A DNA stretch of 37,458 bases from Omnitrophica bacterium GWA2_41_15 (lineage in GTDB: Bacteria; Omnitrophota; Gorgyraeia; Gygaellales; UBA12090): positions 1 to 37,458 of the forward strand of contig CAKKQA010000094.1 of the NCBI GenBank assembly GCA_919901925.1, in the 5' to 3' direction. The notes below the pieces were generated by a model. The model made no database searches. It saw only the letters and a program-made list of their open reading frames with translations, and had not been told where the DNA came from. Every line of letters starts with the position of its first letter. Positions within the stretch are counted from its first letter, which is position 1. Made by a program: the position numbers and the translations under genes. Below are positions 17,139 to 25,887 of the stretch, piece by piece.

Positions 17139-18076
17139 GGCTTAGTAAGCAATAATGTTTTTATGCCGTCATCAATGGTTACACGCGGGGCGAAATCCAT
17201 TTTTATCGCTCTTATAAAATGGCTGGCCTCGTCCTTATATGTTTGCCTAAGGTCAAAGTACCTTGGGTCATTAACAACCCTTTTTTTACCACTGTATTGT
17301 TTTAAAATTATCTGGCCGCGGACAAAATCACATACTAATGTGCCTTTGCTGCCGATAATAAAAATACCGCGTTTTTTTTCTCTTTGTAAATAATCTAAAT
17401 GCACGCTGCAAATGAAATCATTCTTATAGCGGTATAGCCCCTCAAAAACATCCTCGCTGTCTGTGCATATGGCGCTTGACCTGCCCTTCATAACCTGCCA
17501 ATATACCGGGTCGCCGAACAAATAGCGCATATAATCTATCTCGTGAGACAAATCTAACGCTACGCCCCCGCCTTTTCTGCGGCTGACACTATATGAAGAG
17601 CGATAATCTGAATTTTTCCTCCAGTCAGGCAAATACTGTCCGGCTTCTATCCTGGCAAAATATAAGTCTCCTAACAACCTTCCCAAGAGGCTTTTTTTTA
17701 TGTACCGCAGGGCAGGAAGAAACCTAAAATTATACCCCAAAAGCAATTTTAATTTTTTTCTTCTTATAAGCTCTTTAAGTTTAATCACAGAATCCATATT
17801 GTGCGACAACGGCTTTTCCATAAATATATGCATCCCCATTTTTGCCAGCCGAAGCGCGGTTTCTATATGCCTATGTGTTTCGTTGCAGATAAAGGCGGCG
17901 TCCGCGTCAATGTCCTCTCCCTTTCCTACCAGCCGCACATCGTGCGGTATTCGCGCCTCCTTATAAGGGTCCTTTATCTTTGTTTTTAGATAGATGCGTT
18001 CAATACCACTTAATCCGGATAAGTTCTTTATGTGCCTTCTTCCAATCGAGCCGCAGCCAACCACTAAGATCTTCAT
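17108..18076 (-). CDS. ptmF: Gfo/Idh/MocA-family oxidoreductase (PtmF-like)
   Basis: This NAD(P)-dependent sugar oxidoreductase of about 322 residues has the N-terminal Rossmann motif GCGSIGRRHIKNL (G7xGxxG12), the family EKPL motif (Glu87-Lys88-Pro89) and the substrate-site segment DLSHEIDYMRYLFG. The ATG at 18076 is chosen because the protein then begins MKILVVGCGS, 10 bp after the upstream stop. A TTG at 18178 would add 34 unrelated residues inside the neighbouring gene. A Gfo/Idh oxidoreductase next to a cytidylyltransferase and an SDR is the recurrent ptmF/ptmB/ptmA arrangement of Campylobacter-type legionaminate loci. The symbol is given by synteny; the exact reaction is not claimed. 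Confidence 0.8.
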   Translation of the reverse strand: MKILVVGCGSIGRRHIKNLSGLSGIERIYLKTKIKDPYKEARIPHDVRLVGKGEDIDADAAFICNETHRHIETALRLAKMGMHIFMEKPLSHNMDSVIKLKELIRRKKLKLLLGYNFRFLPALRYIKKSLLGRLLGDLYFARIEAGQYLPDWRKNSDYRSSYSVSRRKGGGVALDLSHEIDYMRYLFGDPVYWQVMKGRSSAICTDSEDVFEGLYRYKNDFICSVHLDYLQREKKRGIFIIGSKGTLVCDFVRGQIILKQYSGKKRVVNDPRYFDLRQTYKDEASHFIRAIKMDFAPRVTIDDGIKTLLLTKPCLKKRKFSA

Positions 18077-18086
18077 AAGTTTAACC

Positions 18087-18860
18087 TTACCAAGCGGTCC
18101 AGCCGCCGTCAACCGGAAGATTGATGCCGGTAATGTACTTAGAGGCGCGGCTTGCGAGAAAAACAACTGCCGCGGCAATATCTTGCGGCTCTGCCATTTT
18201 GGCCAACGGAACTCTTTTTTTGTATTTTCTTACAAAACCGGGATCCTGCCGGTCGAAAACTCCTCCGGGAGAAATAACATTCGACCTGATATTATATTTC
18301 GCGTAATAAGTTGCCAGATACCGGCTTAACCCTATAACCCCCGCCTTAATAGCCGCATAAGCAGCAGGCATAGTTTTATTTGTCCCTTTATATAAGCCGA
18401 AATCAGGCGCTGTCATCCCGTAAATAGATGCGATATTAATTATTGAGCCGCTCCTTCTTTTTCTCATCATTTCCGCCGCCTGCTGGCAGCAAAGAAAATA
18501 ACCGCCTAAATGGTTATTCAAATTAGCGCGCCAAGATTCAAACCTTATATCTTCAAAAATATCCTGCCAATCCGCTGTCCGCGGATAAGCGCAATTTACC
18601 AGTATATCCAGCCTATTCTCTTTAAGGGCAATCTTTAAGAAGGCCTTCCTGACAGATGGAGCGGAACCGATATCCATACGCACAAACTTTAAGCCGTCGT
18701 TTTTTTTCATTAACAAATGGTATTCTTTTTGATTGATATCGGCAATATAAACCTTGGCGCCAAAATCAGCCAACGCGGATGATATTTCTTTGCCGATCAA
18801 ACCGCATCCGCCGGTAACCAAAGCAACTTTATCCGAACAGGAAAATATGTCCTTATACAT
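18087..18860 (-). CDS. ptmA: SDR oxidoreductase, PtmA-like
   Basis: This 257-residue classical SDR has the cofactor loop TGGCGLIG, the NCAYPR segment at the NNAG position, IINIASIYG with the catalytic serine, and AYAAIKAG (YxxxK). It ends with GINLPVDGGWTAW, the common C-terminus of this group. The CAYPR variant and overall sequence match flagellin-modification oxidoreductases of the PtmA group, and the next two genes are the ptmF- and legF-like genes. Its start overlaps the stop of the pseudogene by 8 bp. It probably supplies or modifies an early sugar precursor for legionaminate, which is inference from synteny. Confidence 0.82.
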   Translation of the reverse strand: MYKDIFSCSDKVALVTGGCGLIGKEISSALADFGAKVYIADINQKEYHLLMKKNDGLKFVRMDIGSAPSVRKAFLKIALKENRLDILVNCAYPRTADWQDIFEDIRFESWRANLNNHLGGYFLCCQQAAEMMRKRRSGSIINIASIYGMTAPDFGLYKGTNKTMPAAYAAIKAGVIGLSRYLATYYAKYNIRSNVISPGGVFDRQDPGFVRKYKKRVPLAKMAEPQDIAAAVVFLASRASKYITGINLPVDGGWTAW

Positions 18861-19415
18861 TTGGCCGCCTCAATATTTTGTAGATCTTAACTGATGGATT
18901 TTCAAAAACCAACTCGAATGAATCAATCTTTGAAAAATCCTTTTTATTAAAACGCAAGCTCTGTATAAAAAAGCCTGCTTTTATGGATTTAAGAAGTTCT
19001 TTCTGTTCCTGCGCATTTTGGGAAGCCAAAAATCTATTAATCAACACCCAGCGGCTTGATGCTATATTCCTATATTCTCCTGAGAGTTCCCGCGTCTCGC
19101 CTTCCGCAAAAGCCTGCCTGCCGCTTAAAGCAGTATAGCCATAAAAAGTAGGCTGCTCCATCTTATATACCTCGTGAGCGAAATATCTCCTATCAGTAAA
19201 AAAGGTCTCATGGAGCCCGGTATTATTTCTCATCCACTGCATAGCCTGCCACTAATCGTGATTTACGGTTGCACGTTCGTCACATATCTTTTCTTCTTTC
19301 CATGGCAATTTGCCACATCCGATCCCTACCCAATGCTGCAAATCTTTATTCCAGGAAAATCAAAAAGACACCACATCGAAATAGTTACTAGAAAAAACTG
19401 CCACAAAGCTAAGAG
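18853..19415 (-). pseudogene. Decayed partial copy of the large membrane protein gene at 21317-23332
   Basis: The minus strand encodes the C-terminal region of the intact neighbour, starting at MQWMRNNTG and running in frame to a TAA at 18853. Continuing upstream in the same frame, homology persists (GCGKLPW, ICDERATVNHD). A TAG at 19254-19252 replaces the GAG glutamate codon of the intact copy. Further up, about 140 bp present in the intact gene is missing, and homology resumes with the segment matching FDFPGIRIYY (around 19350-19410) before ending. The copy has lost all N-terminal membrane helices, so it is a remnant of a duplication. A 129-residue peptide could still be made from the ATG at 19242, but there is no reason to expect it. 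Confidence 0.88.
19101..19245. repeat. Direct repeat, copy 1 (145 bp, in the pseudogene)
   Basis: This stretch aligns without gaps to 21553-21697 in the intact membrane-protein gene, a constant offset of 2452 bases. I count 6 differences in 145 positions (about 96% identity). The flanking parts of the two genes are visibly less similar. The pair is in direct orientation and could recombine to delete the radical SAM and zinc-ribbon genes between them. Confidence 0.85.
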
Positions 19416-19446
19416 TATTTCTATTCATTCCTGAATTAGCATTCTT

Positions 19447-20883
19447 TTATTTTACTGTTATATCTGAATGGAATGTGCGATTTACCTTTCGTTTAAAAAA
19501 TAATATAAGGTTTTTTATAAACATATTTAACGACATGTCGTATCTTAAAACCACCGTTCTTATCTTATACCCGTGCAATATATTCCCGAGTATCTTAAAA
19601 ATGAATGGCGGTATTTTAAAAATTATATCTAAAAAGTTAATCAGAATTGGAAAATTAACGACCAAAGGAAAGAAGAAGTGCAACCTTTCAATCTCTTTTT
19701 TATTATCCAGCTTTAAGGGAGTGGAATAATAAAAAGACCTGCTTAACACAAACTTTTCCTCCAATAAGCCAGCATCTTTGGCTATTTGTTCTATGGCGGT
19801 TTGCGGATAAGGTTGGCAAAAATAAGCCCCCGAAAAATCCGCTTTTAAATCTATATTCAACCTTAATGTTTCAATATCATGTTTAAGACTGCCGCAGGGG
19901 ATACCGATTAAGTTCTGGGTATATATTTTTATGTTGTATTTATGTATCAGATGGGCTTTTTCTATCATCTTTTTGTTGCTTATCTTTCTGAAAAGTATCT
20001 TTTCCCGCAATGTTTCATTGCCTGTCTCAACCCCGATAAGCAATGTTTTACACCCTGCCCTGCTTAAATTCCTGACATAGTGTTCAGAGCATACATTGAA
20101 ACTCGTATTCGTAATAAACGGCAGGCCGATTTTCATTTTATACTTATCGGCAAAATCCTCAATCCATTCATCATCAAAAGGAAATATATCATCAAAGAAA
20201 TGAATCATCTTGGCGTGATACCGTTCTTTAAGTTCCAAGCACTCTTCTATTATGTTGCTGACGCTACGAACCCTTAGTTTAGCTCCCAGTCCTTTATACA
20301 TCTGTTGGTATTGATAATTGAAACAATAACTGCACATGTAAGGACATCCGCGGCTGGCAATAACTGAACGGACATCCGAAGCATAGAACTGTTCATATCC
20401 ACGGAATAATTCACGGTCCGGGAATGAAATCTCATCAAGGTTTGAAATTAAAGGCCGAAGTGGATTCTTGTTTGCCTTTGATACCACATTCATCACCGGG
20501 GTTGCTGTTTCTCTTGAGGAAATTTTGTCTAAAAATTCAGCCCACGCTTTCTCCCCTTCACCTACTATCAGATAATTTATTGAATTTTCCTTTATGATTT
20601 CGGGGAAGAATGTTGCGTGTGGGCCTCCCATTATCACAGGTATATCATATCTTTGTTTTACATTATTTACCGTATCAAGAAGATACGGAAAATTCGGCGT
20701 TAAAATGCTCAGCGCCAGCAAATCCGGTTTTTCTTCATTTATCATCTTTTCTATACGATTGTAATTGTTTTCGGATACATAGACCTGGTGGTTTTTCTCC
20801 TTGCAGATTTTAGATAAATACATTACGCCCAAAGGTTCTTCAAACCCCAAGTCTTCCATGTTCACTATAAATAGTATCCGCAT
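19447..20883 (-). CDS. B12-binding-domain radical SAM protein (478 residues), AT-rich
   Basis: A B12-binding-like N-terminal domain (1-120: DLLALSILTPNFPY, VIMGGPHATFFPE, IVGEGEKAW) precedes a radical SAM core with RGCPYMCSYC (Cys180, Cys184, Cys187). The C-terminal 80 residues are unusually rich in Phe/Ile/Leu with basic residues (FFKRKVNRTF), suggesting a membrane-associated tail. Hand counts of several lines in its 3' half give about 23-30% GC, lower than most genes here, so it may have been acquired separately. It lies between the intact membrane-protein gene and that gene's decayed copy. The start at 20883 follows TTAAGGAG directly, with no usual spacing. The substrate is unknown. Confidence 0.85.
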   Translation of the reverse strand: MRILFIVNMEDLGFEEPLGVMYLSKICKEKNHQVYVSENNYNRIEKMINEEKPDLLALSILTPNFPYLLDTVNNVKQRYDIPVIMGGPHATFFPEIIKENSINYLIVGEGEKAWAEFLDKISSRETATPVMNVVSKANKNPLRPLISNLDEISFPDRELFRGYEQFYASDVRSVIASRGCPYMCSYCFNYQYQQMYKGLGAKLRVRSVSNIIEECLELKERYHAKMIHFFDDIFPFDDEWIEDFADKYKMKIGLPFITNTSFNVCSEHYVRNLSRAGCKTLLIGVETGNETLREKILFRKISNKKMIEKAHLIHKYNIKIYTQNLIGIPCGSLKHDIETLRLNIDLKADFSGAYFCQPYPQTAIEQIAKDAGLLEEKFVLSRSFYYSTPLKLDNKKEIERLHFFFPLVVNFPILINFLDIIFKIPPFIFKILGNILHGYKIRTVVLRYDMSLNMFIKNLILFFKRKVNRTFHSDITVK

Positions 20884-20887
20884 CTCC

Positions 20888-21256
20888 TTAAGCCCCTTTC
20901 CGCCTCTTAACTTCTTTCATAGCATTTTCAAATATCTCATCATAAGTCATACCATTATATGAATTGCCGGGATGGTCTTTCTTCCAGGCGTCAAGTGTCC
21001 TTGTAACATATCCCTGGATTTCATCCACAGACAATCTATCAAAACACTCTTGGCAAAAAGGCGATATAATCCCGTCCTTTTTATAATAAACAGCGCAACT
21101 ATTTTTAGTTGCCATCGTATCACCGCAAGCGGGACAGAAATTATAAGGCGTCGTTATACAATAAGAATAATTTTTTAGGAGTTTTACTTTAGTAGATACA
21201 ATTAAAAACAATATGGGTATCACCAATATTGCTACTGACAGAATTATCTTCTTCAT
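20888..21256 (-). CDS. Small membrane-anchored zinc-ribbon-like protein
   Basis: This 122-residue protein is not matched to any family I know. The N-terminus (KKIILSVAILVIPILFLIV) is a single hydrophobic helix that could be a signal anchor. Two CxxC pairs follow, CPAC at 41-44 and CQEC at 68-71, consistent with a zinc ribbon or a redox/metal site. The C-terminus is basic. The ATG at 21256 is chosen because AAAGGAG lies 8 bases upstream; in-frame starts further upstream, out to 21298, lack such a site. It sits 4 bp upstream of a radical SAM gene, so a partner or accessory role to that enzyme is possible but unproven. Confidence 0.72.
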   Translation of the reverse strand: MKKIILSVAILVIPILFLIVSTKVKLLKNYSYCITTPYNFCPACGDTMATKNSCAVYYKKDGIISPFCQECFDRLSVDEIQGYVTRTLDAWKKDHPGNSYNGMTYDEIFENAMKEVKRRKGA

Positions 21257-21316
21257 TTCCCTGGCTCCTTTAATCTTTTTATCCATCGCCAACATCATAA
21301 ACGACTAACAGGGCCT

Positions 21317-23332
21317 TCATCTTATTATCTCGTATATCCTTACAGACGGATTTTCAAAAACAAGCTTAAGCGTATCTATTTTAGAAAAATCTTTTTTATT
21401 AAAACGTAGACTGTGAATAAAATAATCCGCCCTTATAGACTCGAGCAGTTCCCTCTGCCGTGAAGCATCGACAGAGGTCAGAAATTTATTGACCAAATTC
21501 CACCGGCTGTTCGCTATCTTCCTGTATTCACCAGAAAATTCACGCGTGTCTCCTTCCGCAAAAGCCTGCCTGCCGCTTAAAGCAGTATAGCCATAAAAAG
21601 TAGGCTGTTCCATCTTATATACCTCGTGAGCGAAATATCTTCTGTCAGTAAAAAAGGTCTCGTGGATCCCGGTATTATCTCTCATCCACTGCATAGCAAG
21701 CCACTCATCGTAATTAATGCTTGCGCGCTCATCCCATATCCTTTGCGTTTCCCAAGGAAACCTGCCCCATCCGATTTTTACCCAGTTGTGCATATCCATA
21801 TAAAGAAACCCAGCAGAGAATAACAAAAGCGCTCCCAGCGCGAATTTACTGACGATCTTTTTCTCGCGCAAAATATAGTCCGCGGCGATTACTCCCGGGA
21901 TCAAAAAAACAATCTGCGTATACCATGCGTAATAGATTCTTATCCCCGGAAAATCAAAAAGGCACATCATAGAAATACTTACAAGAAAAAAGAATGCTAC
22001 GAATATAAGGCTGACCTTAAATTGGCCTAAATATTTTCTAAAGTCTCTGCGCACCCAAAAAAGCGCCGCAAAGGTCAAAAACTGCCAATTCAAAAAATAA
22101 TTTAGGATATTACGCGTTAGGCTAGAAAAAAACCTGTAAAAAGGATAAATCATATCGGCATAATTCTTTAAAAAAGCCGTACTCTTCAAGAACGCGTAAG
22201 CCTGTGACCTTGTTGTTTCATAATCATAATATAAATGATGCAGGGTATTATTAAGCATGGTCATCCTAAGTAAAATCAGGCTAATCAATAGGCCTATTCC
22301 TAAAATTATCTGCTTAATCGAAAACGGAAAATATTTCTTGAAAATATTAAGCACAAACAAAAGTAACAGGACAATGGGAATAATAATACCCAGCATAGAT
22401 TTTGTGGCGGTAAAATATGTAAATAAAATTATTAAATAAGCCAGATCCAAATCGCGCTGGCGGTTTAGATAGCTTACGATATAAAACACGAACAAAACAA
22501 ATGCGGGGATACTATAGTAAAGCGTTAAGGGATTAATAAAAAGATGGCCTTGAAGGCCTCTGGCCAAAAAGGCGCCAGTGGCAAATAAACCGAAGGTAAA
22601 CAGCGTGCTCTGGCGCAAAGAAAACCTGGCAATCCTTAAACCGCCGTAAAAAACTAAAAAGGCCATCATGAACCAATCAAATACCGGCTCAATAAAAAAA
22701 TGAATATAGAAAGGCTGTATCCGTGTGTAACTGTATACCACTGCCTGATATATGTTTTTCAGCATATGATATCCGATCAGGACCCCGGAAAATTTAGATT
22801 CTTCCAAAGGAAACCCCCTGATATACGACCAAACAACATCCAGATTCCAGAGCGAATCCGGATAAAATAACCCGGGATATTCCGGGGTTGGAGGGCTGGA
22901 AGGGATAATAAAAAACCTAAACACAATCACGGAACAAAATACATAAAAAAGCATGAATACCGCGTTAGCTAAACCTTCTTCCTGATACTCCTTCACCTTG
23001 CGCTCTCGAATTAATCTGACAACAGCCAAGCCTGAAATAACAAGCACCAAACACTCCGCATATTTAAAACTGAATAGTTTTCCTATCCAGCTTAAAATTA
23101 ACATAGCTATAATGCTTACGGGATAGCCAAAAATAAAACGCTCTATTTTTGTTAATTTTTCTGAAACAAGCCAGCCGCAAAAAATATACCCCGGAAGCAG
23201 CAAGAACAAAATCTGAAAAATGGCATACTTAATAATATCAAGCCTTAAGAATGCGAAATTCAGGGATAGATAAACATACGCCAAAACTAAAGGTAGAATT
23301 ATATAGCATTGTTTTAACCGTAAAACAGCCAT
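21317..23332 (-). CDS. Large multi-pass membrane protein, GT-C-like
   Basis: This 671-residue protein has a dozen or more predicted hydrophobic helices in the first 500 residues and a soluble C-terminal domain of about 150 residues. An extracytoplasmic-looking loop near residues 150-185 has several acidic and proline residues (PGLFYPDSLWNLDVVW) followed by GYHML, a layout seen in GT-C glycosyltransferases that use lipid-linked donors. I do not recognise a specific family. The soluble tail (FFTDRRYFAHEVYK, FYGYTALSGRQAF) resembles the tail region of membrane proteins in which the first loop binds sugar and the C-domain binds acceptor; this is inference. The C-terminal 390 bp is duplicated in the pseudogene at 18853-19415. 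It lies directly after two small membrane proteins. Confidence 0.75.
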   Translation of the reverse strand: MAVLRLKQCYIILPLVLAYVYLSLNFAFLRLDIIKYAIFQILFLLLPGYIFCGWLVSEKLTKIERFIFGYPVSIIAMLILSWIGKLFSFKYAECLVLVISGLAVVRLIRERKVKEYQEEGLANAVFMLFYVFCSVIVFRFFIIPSSPPTPEYPGLFYPDSLWNLDVVWSYIRGFPLEESKFSGVLIGYHMLKNIYQAVVYSYTRIQPFYIHFFIEPVFDWFMMAFLVFYGGLRIARFSLRQSTLFTFGLFATGAFLARGLQGHLFINPLTLYYSIPAFVLFVFYIVSYLNRQRDLDLAYLIILFTYFTATKSMLGIIIPIVLLLLFVLNIFKKYFPFSIKQIILGIGLLISLILLRMTMLNNTLHHLYYDYETTRSQAYAFLKSTAFLKNYADMIYPFYRFFSSLTRNILNYFLNWQFLTFAALFWVRRDFRKYLGQFKVSLIFVAFFFLVSISMMCLFDFPGIRIYYAWYTQIVFLIPGVIAADYILREKKIVSKFALGALLLFSAGFLYMDMHNWVKIGWGRFPWETQRIWDERASINYDEWLAMQWMRDNTGIHETFFTDRRYFAHEVYKMEQPTFYGYTALSGRQAFAEGDTREFSGEYRKIANSRWNLVNKFLTSVDASRQRELLESIRADYFIHSLRFNKKDFSKIDTLKLVFENPSVRIYEIIR
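21553..21697. repeat. Direct repeat, copy 2 (145 bp, in the intact gene)
   Basis: Partner of 19101-19245. It encodes the end of the C-terminal soluble domain of the intact membrane protein, including the FFTDRRYFAHEVYKMEQPTF segment, which is the same in both copies. Most of the base differences between copies are silent. Confidence 0.85.
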
Positions 23333-23336
23333 CTTA

Positions 23337-23804
23337 CTATTTACCCCTTCCCAAAAGCATTAGCCTTAATACTGATAAGGCCCTGGAAATTAAAAGCATA
23401 TGCGGCCTTCCTATATAATACCTATTCGCCCTTAAAATGACCTGCCCATTGTTAATTAATCTTTGTATCCTGTTCTCTAATACCTCTTTGCCGTTATACC
23501 TAGCTAACAGTTCATCTAATGACAACCCTTCCCTGCTGTCATATAACTCCCGCAATAAACGGATCCTGCGGCCGGTTTCGCCTAGATTTATAAAATGAAA
23601 GTATAGATAACTTAACACCAGATACATAACCAGATTAACGGCCAAGGCGTATCTTCCGGAAATAAAAGTTGCCGCCATCCCGGCAAAAAAACCGAAATAT
23701 ACAGACTCCAAAAGCTTATACCTGACGATATATTTATAGCTTAATATCTGAATGAACGCGTTTATAATTAAACCGAAAAATGGCGCGAAAATCTTAAAGA
23801 ACAT
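23337..23804 (-). CDS. Small membrane protein with winged-helix-like tail
   Basis: This 155-residue protein has two or three hydrophobic helices in the N-terminal 75 residues. A soluble stretch of about 80 residues follows with a helix-turn-helix look (LLRELYDSREGLSLDELLARYNG, then LENRIQRLINNGQVILRANRYYIG, whose last part looks like the winged-helix beta wing). The ATG at 23804 is preferred to a start at 23855, because AGGA lies 6 bases before it and it avoids a 47-bp overlap. Its layout matches its upstream neighbour, so the two look like paralogous or partner subunits. It may be a membrane-bound regulator or a scaffold; I know of no named family. Confidence 0.7.
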   Translation of the reverse strand: MFFKIFAPFFGLIINAFIQILSYKYIVRYKLLESVYFGFFAGMAATFISGRYALAVNLVMYLVLSYLYFHFINLGETGRRIRLLRELYDSREGLSLDELLARYNGKEVLENRIQRLINNGQVILRANRYYIGRPHMLLISRALSVLRLMLLGRGK

Positions 23805-23808
23805 AATC

Positions 23809-24321
23809 CTATCCGCCCTTTTGCTTCTTCCCCAACAAATTGCCATAAGCGACAAAAGCCATAATAAAATTTCTCCCTAGAGGGGTAAGCCTGTATTTGG
23901 CATCTTTCAGAATGGCCATCTTTGAATCTAACAGCTCTTTTAATCTCGGCAAAACCAGCTTTTCGTCAGACATCCGCGCTGCAAGTTCATCGCGGCTTAA
24001 GCCTGCGGAACCCGCCCGCGCAATCCTAATCACCATCTCAATAGATGGGCTCTGTGCCTCTACCGCTGAATAGCTGATTATATAAGCTATTGCTAGGCAT
24101 AAAAACAATAAAATCAACTGAGCTTTCTGAATCCAAACCCATTGAGAAGAAAAACCGAAAAAATTAAATACGGCCAGGACAAACAAACCAAACCCTAAGA
24201 TAATCAAGAAAATCAAACCTAACATAGCGCTGTGGTTTTTAGGCAGATATATTCTCCACATAATAACCTGCACCAAGAATGCAATCCCGAACAGGGCTAA
24301 ACTAAGGATCAAAACAGCCAT
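23809..24321 (-). CDS. Small membrane protein with winged-helix-like tail
   Basis: This 170-residue protein has three predicted membrane helices (about 1-22, 33-55, 65-88). A cytoplasmic domain of about 65 residues reads like a winged helix: MVIRIARAGSAGLSRDELAARM, LVLPRLKELLDSKMAILKD, then YRLTPLGRNFI. TPLG at the end is a frequent feature of winged-helix proteins of the PadR/MarR kind. It has the same architecture as the next gene (membrane part plus winged-helix-like part) but low sequence similarity. A sensory or assembly role for the glycan operon is a plausible guess only. Confidence 0.7.
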   Translation of the reverse strand: MAVLILSLALFGIAFLVQVIMWRIYLPKNHSAMLGLIFLIILGFGLFVLAVFNFFGFSSQWVWIQKAQLILLFLCLAIAYIISYSAVEAQSPSIEMVIRIARAGSAGLSRDELAARMSDEKLVLPRLKELLDSKMAILKDAKYRLTPLGRNFIMAFVAYGNLLGKKQKGG

Positions 24322-24330
24322 GGTTTTATA

Positions 24331-25863
24331 TCAAATTCCATTTCTACTGAATACCTTAAAAAAGCTTTTCAGAGAGGTCGCGGTTTCCTTTTTTATCACC
24401 ATGTAATAAAACAGCTGGCAAAATTTAAAAAACAACATAAACCCCAGAATAAACAGGCCCGGAAGCTTCTTGAATATTTTTAGCGGATCGCTTCCGGCAT
24501 TAAACCACCCTGCCCCTTGTTTTGGCTTGGCAAATATTTTCTTAAGCCTGGATAGGTTTAAATAAAAATTAAAATAACTAAAAAGGATATCCCTTCTTAT
24601 TTCCGCCTCCGAAGCCCCTTGCGGCACATAAGAAAATGGCGTTTTCTTGAAAGGGTTTTCTATAAAAGTGGACACCGAAACAAAATTTTCATATAAGCCC
24701 TCAACCTTGAGGCAGCCGCTTTTTTTAGCAAATTCATACAGTTCAGTTCCCGGATATGGGGTTGCGTTATTATACCTAACCATGTCTAATTCTAATTCAT
24801 TGCTTAAATTCACACAATTCATCCTATCGCTATGGCTTTCTCCAGGCAGGCCGTAAATAAAAGTCGCGCTGACATGGAACCCGATCTTTTTTGCCATCCT
24901 TACCGCTCTCACACAATCCGCGACACTTTCTTCTTTTTTTATAACCTTCATAATCCTCTCGGAGGCAGTCTCTAAGCCGAAAAAAACGCTTCGGAATCCC
25001 GCGCTGAATAAATCCCGCAATAATTCATAATCAACGTTATCGCCTCGCGCCTGAAAACTGAATGTCATTTTCCTATGCAAGCCTTTTATTTTTATTAAAT
25101 CTATAAGATTATTTATCCTATCTTTGCTCACGCAGAAATTATCATCCAAAAAAAGGATAAAATTTTTTTTATATTTATCATTGAGTGTTTCTAATTCGGA
25201 AACAATCCTCTCCGATGAATAATGCCTATATTTCCTTCCGGTAGTAATACGGTTACTGCAAAAAATGCATTTATATGGGCAGCCGCGCGAACTTACCACA
25301 AACCCCAAATCATATTGTTTTGAAGTAAAAAGATGATATGGAAAAGGCGGAAAGCTGTCAATATCCTCTATAATTGGTGTTAATGCGTTATTAATTATTT
25401 CGTTGTTTTTTTTATAAGATATACTGCCCAAATGCGTAAAATCCTTGCCTTCTTTTATGTGTTTATATAATTCTAACAACGCCCTCTCGCCTTCTCCTCT
25501 TATTACTATATCTACATGCCCATAAGACAAAGATTCTTCCGGCAGCGCGCTAGGGTGCGCTCCGCCAAAAACTATTATTGAATCAGGATAAAGCCTTTTT
25601 AATTCTCTTGAAACAATTATTGCATTCTTAAAAGAAAGCGTTAAAACACTAAAGCCGAAAATATAAGGCTTTTGCATGCCCTTGACATATTCTGCGGCTA
25701 AACCAAGAATATTATCTTCGACCTGTTCGTCAACAAAATAAGCCTTGATACCCTGCCTCATGGCAGCCCCAAGAATACACCCAATTCCTACCGGAACATA
25801 TATGGGCAAAAACGGCTGGAATATTTTTAACGCGTTTTTGGATGAAGAATTAATCAAAATCAT
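24331..25863 (-). CDS. B12-binding-domain radical SAM protein (510 residues)
   Basis: The N-terminal B12-binding-like domain (VPVGIGCILGAAM, IFGFSVLTLSF, IIVFGGAHPSALPEE) is followed by a radical SAM core with RGCPYKCIFC (Cys195, Cys199, Cys202). FILFLDDNF and FRSVFFGLETASERI are the usual SAM-barrel strands, and SATFIYGLPGE completes the pattern. The C-terminal 90 residues include a hydrophobic segment (LPGLFILGFMLFFKFCQLFYYMV) that could anchor it to the membrane. It begins the radical SAM group downstream of the TIM-barrel gene, with a 24-bp gap. The substrate is unknown. Confidence 0.87.
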   Translation of the reverse strand: MILINSSSKNALKIFQPFLPIYVPVGIGCILGAAMRQGIKAYFVDEQVEDNILGLAAEYVKGMQKPYIFGFSVLTLSFKNAIIVSRELKRLYPDSIIVFGGAHPSALPEESLSYGHVDIVIRGEGERALLELYKHIKEGKDFTHLGSISYKKNNEIINNALTPIIEDIDSFPPFPYHLFTSKQYDLGFVVSSRGCPYKCIFCSNRITTGRKYRHYSSERIVSELETLNDKYKKNFILFLDDNFCVSKDRINNLIDLIKIKGLHRKMTFSFQARGDNVDYELLRDLFSAGFRSVFFGLETASERIMKVIKKEESVADCVRAVRMAKKIGFHVSATFIYGLPGESHSDRMNCVNLSNELELDMVRYNNATPYPGTELYEFAKKSGCLKVEGLYENFVSVSTFIENPFKKTPFSYVPQGASEAEIRRDILFSYFNFYLNLSRLKKIFAKPKQGAGWFNAGSDPLKIFKKLPGLFILGFMLFFKFCQLFYYMVIKKETATSLKSFFKVFSRNGI

Positions 25864-25887
25864 GTTTTTCTCGGATTGCCTATAAAA

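Noticed and set aside
18853-19242. Independent 129-residue protein
   Set aside because: It is the C-terminal part of the intact gene at 21317-23332, with in-frame homology continuing past an upstream stop; it is called a pseudogene.
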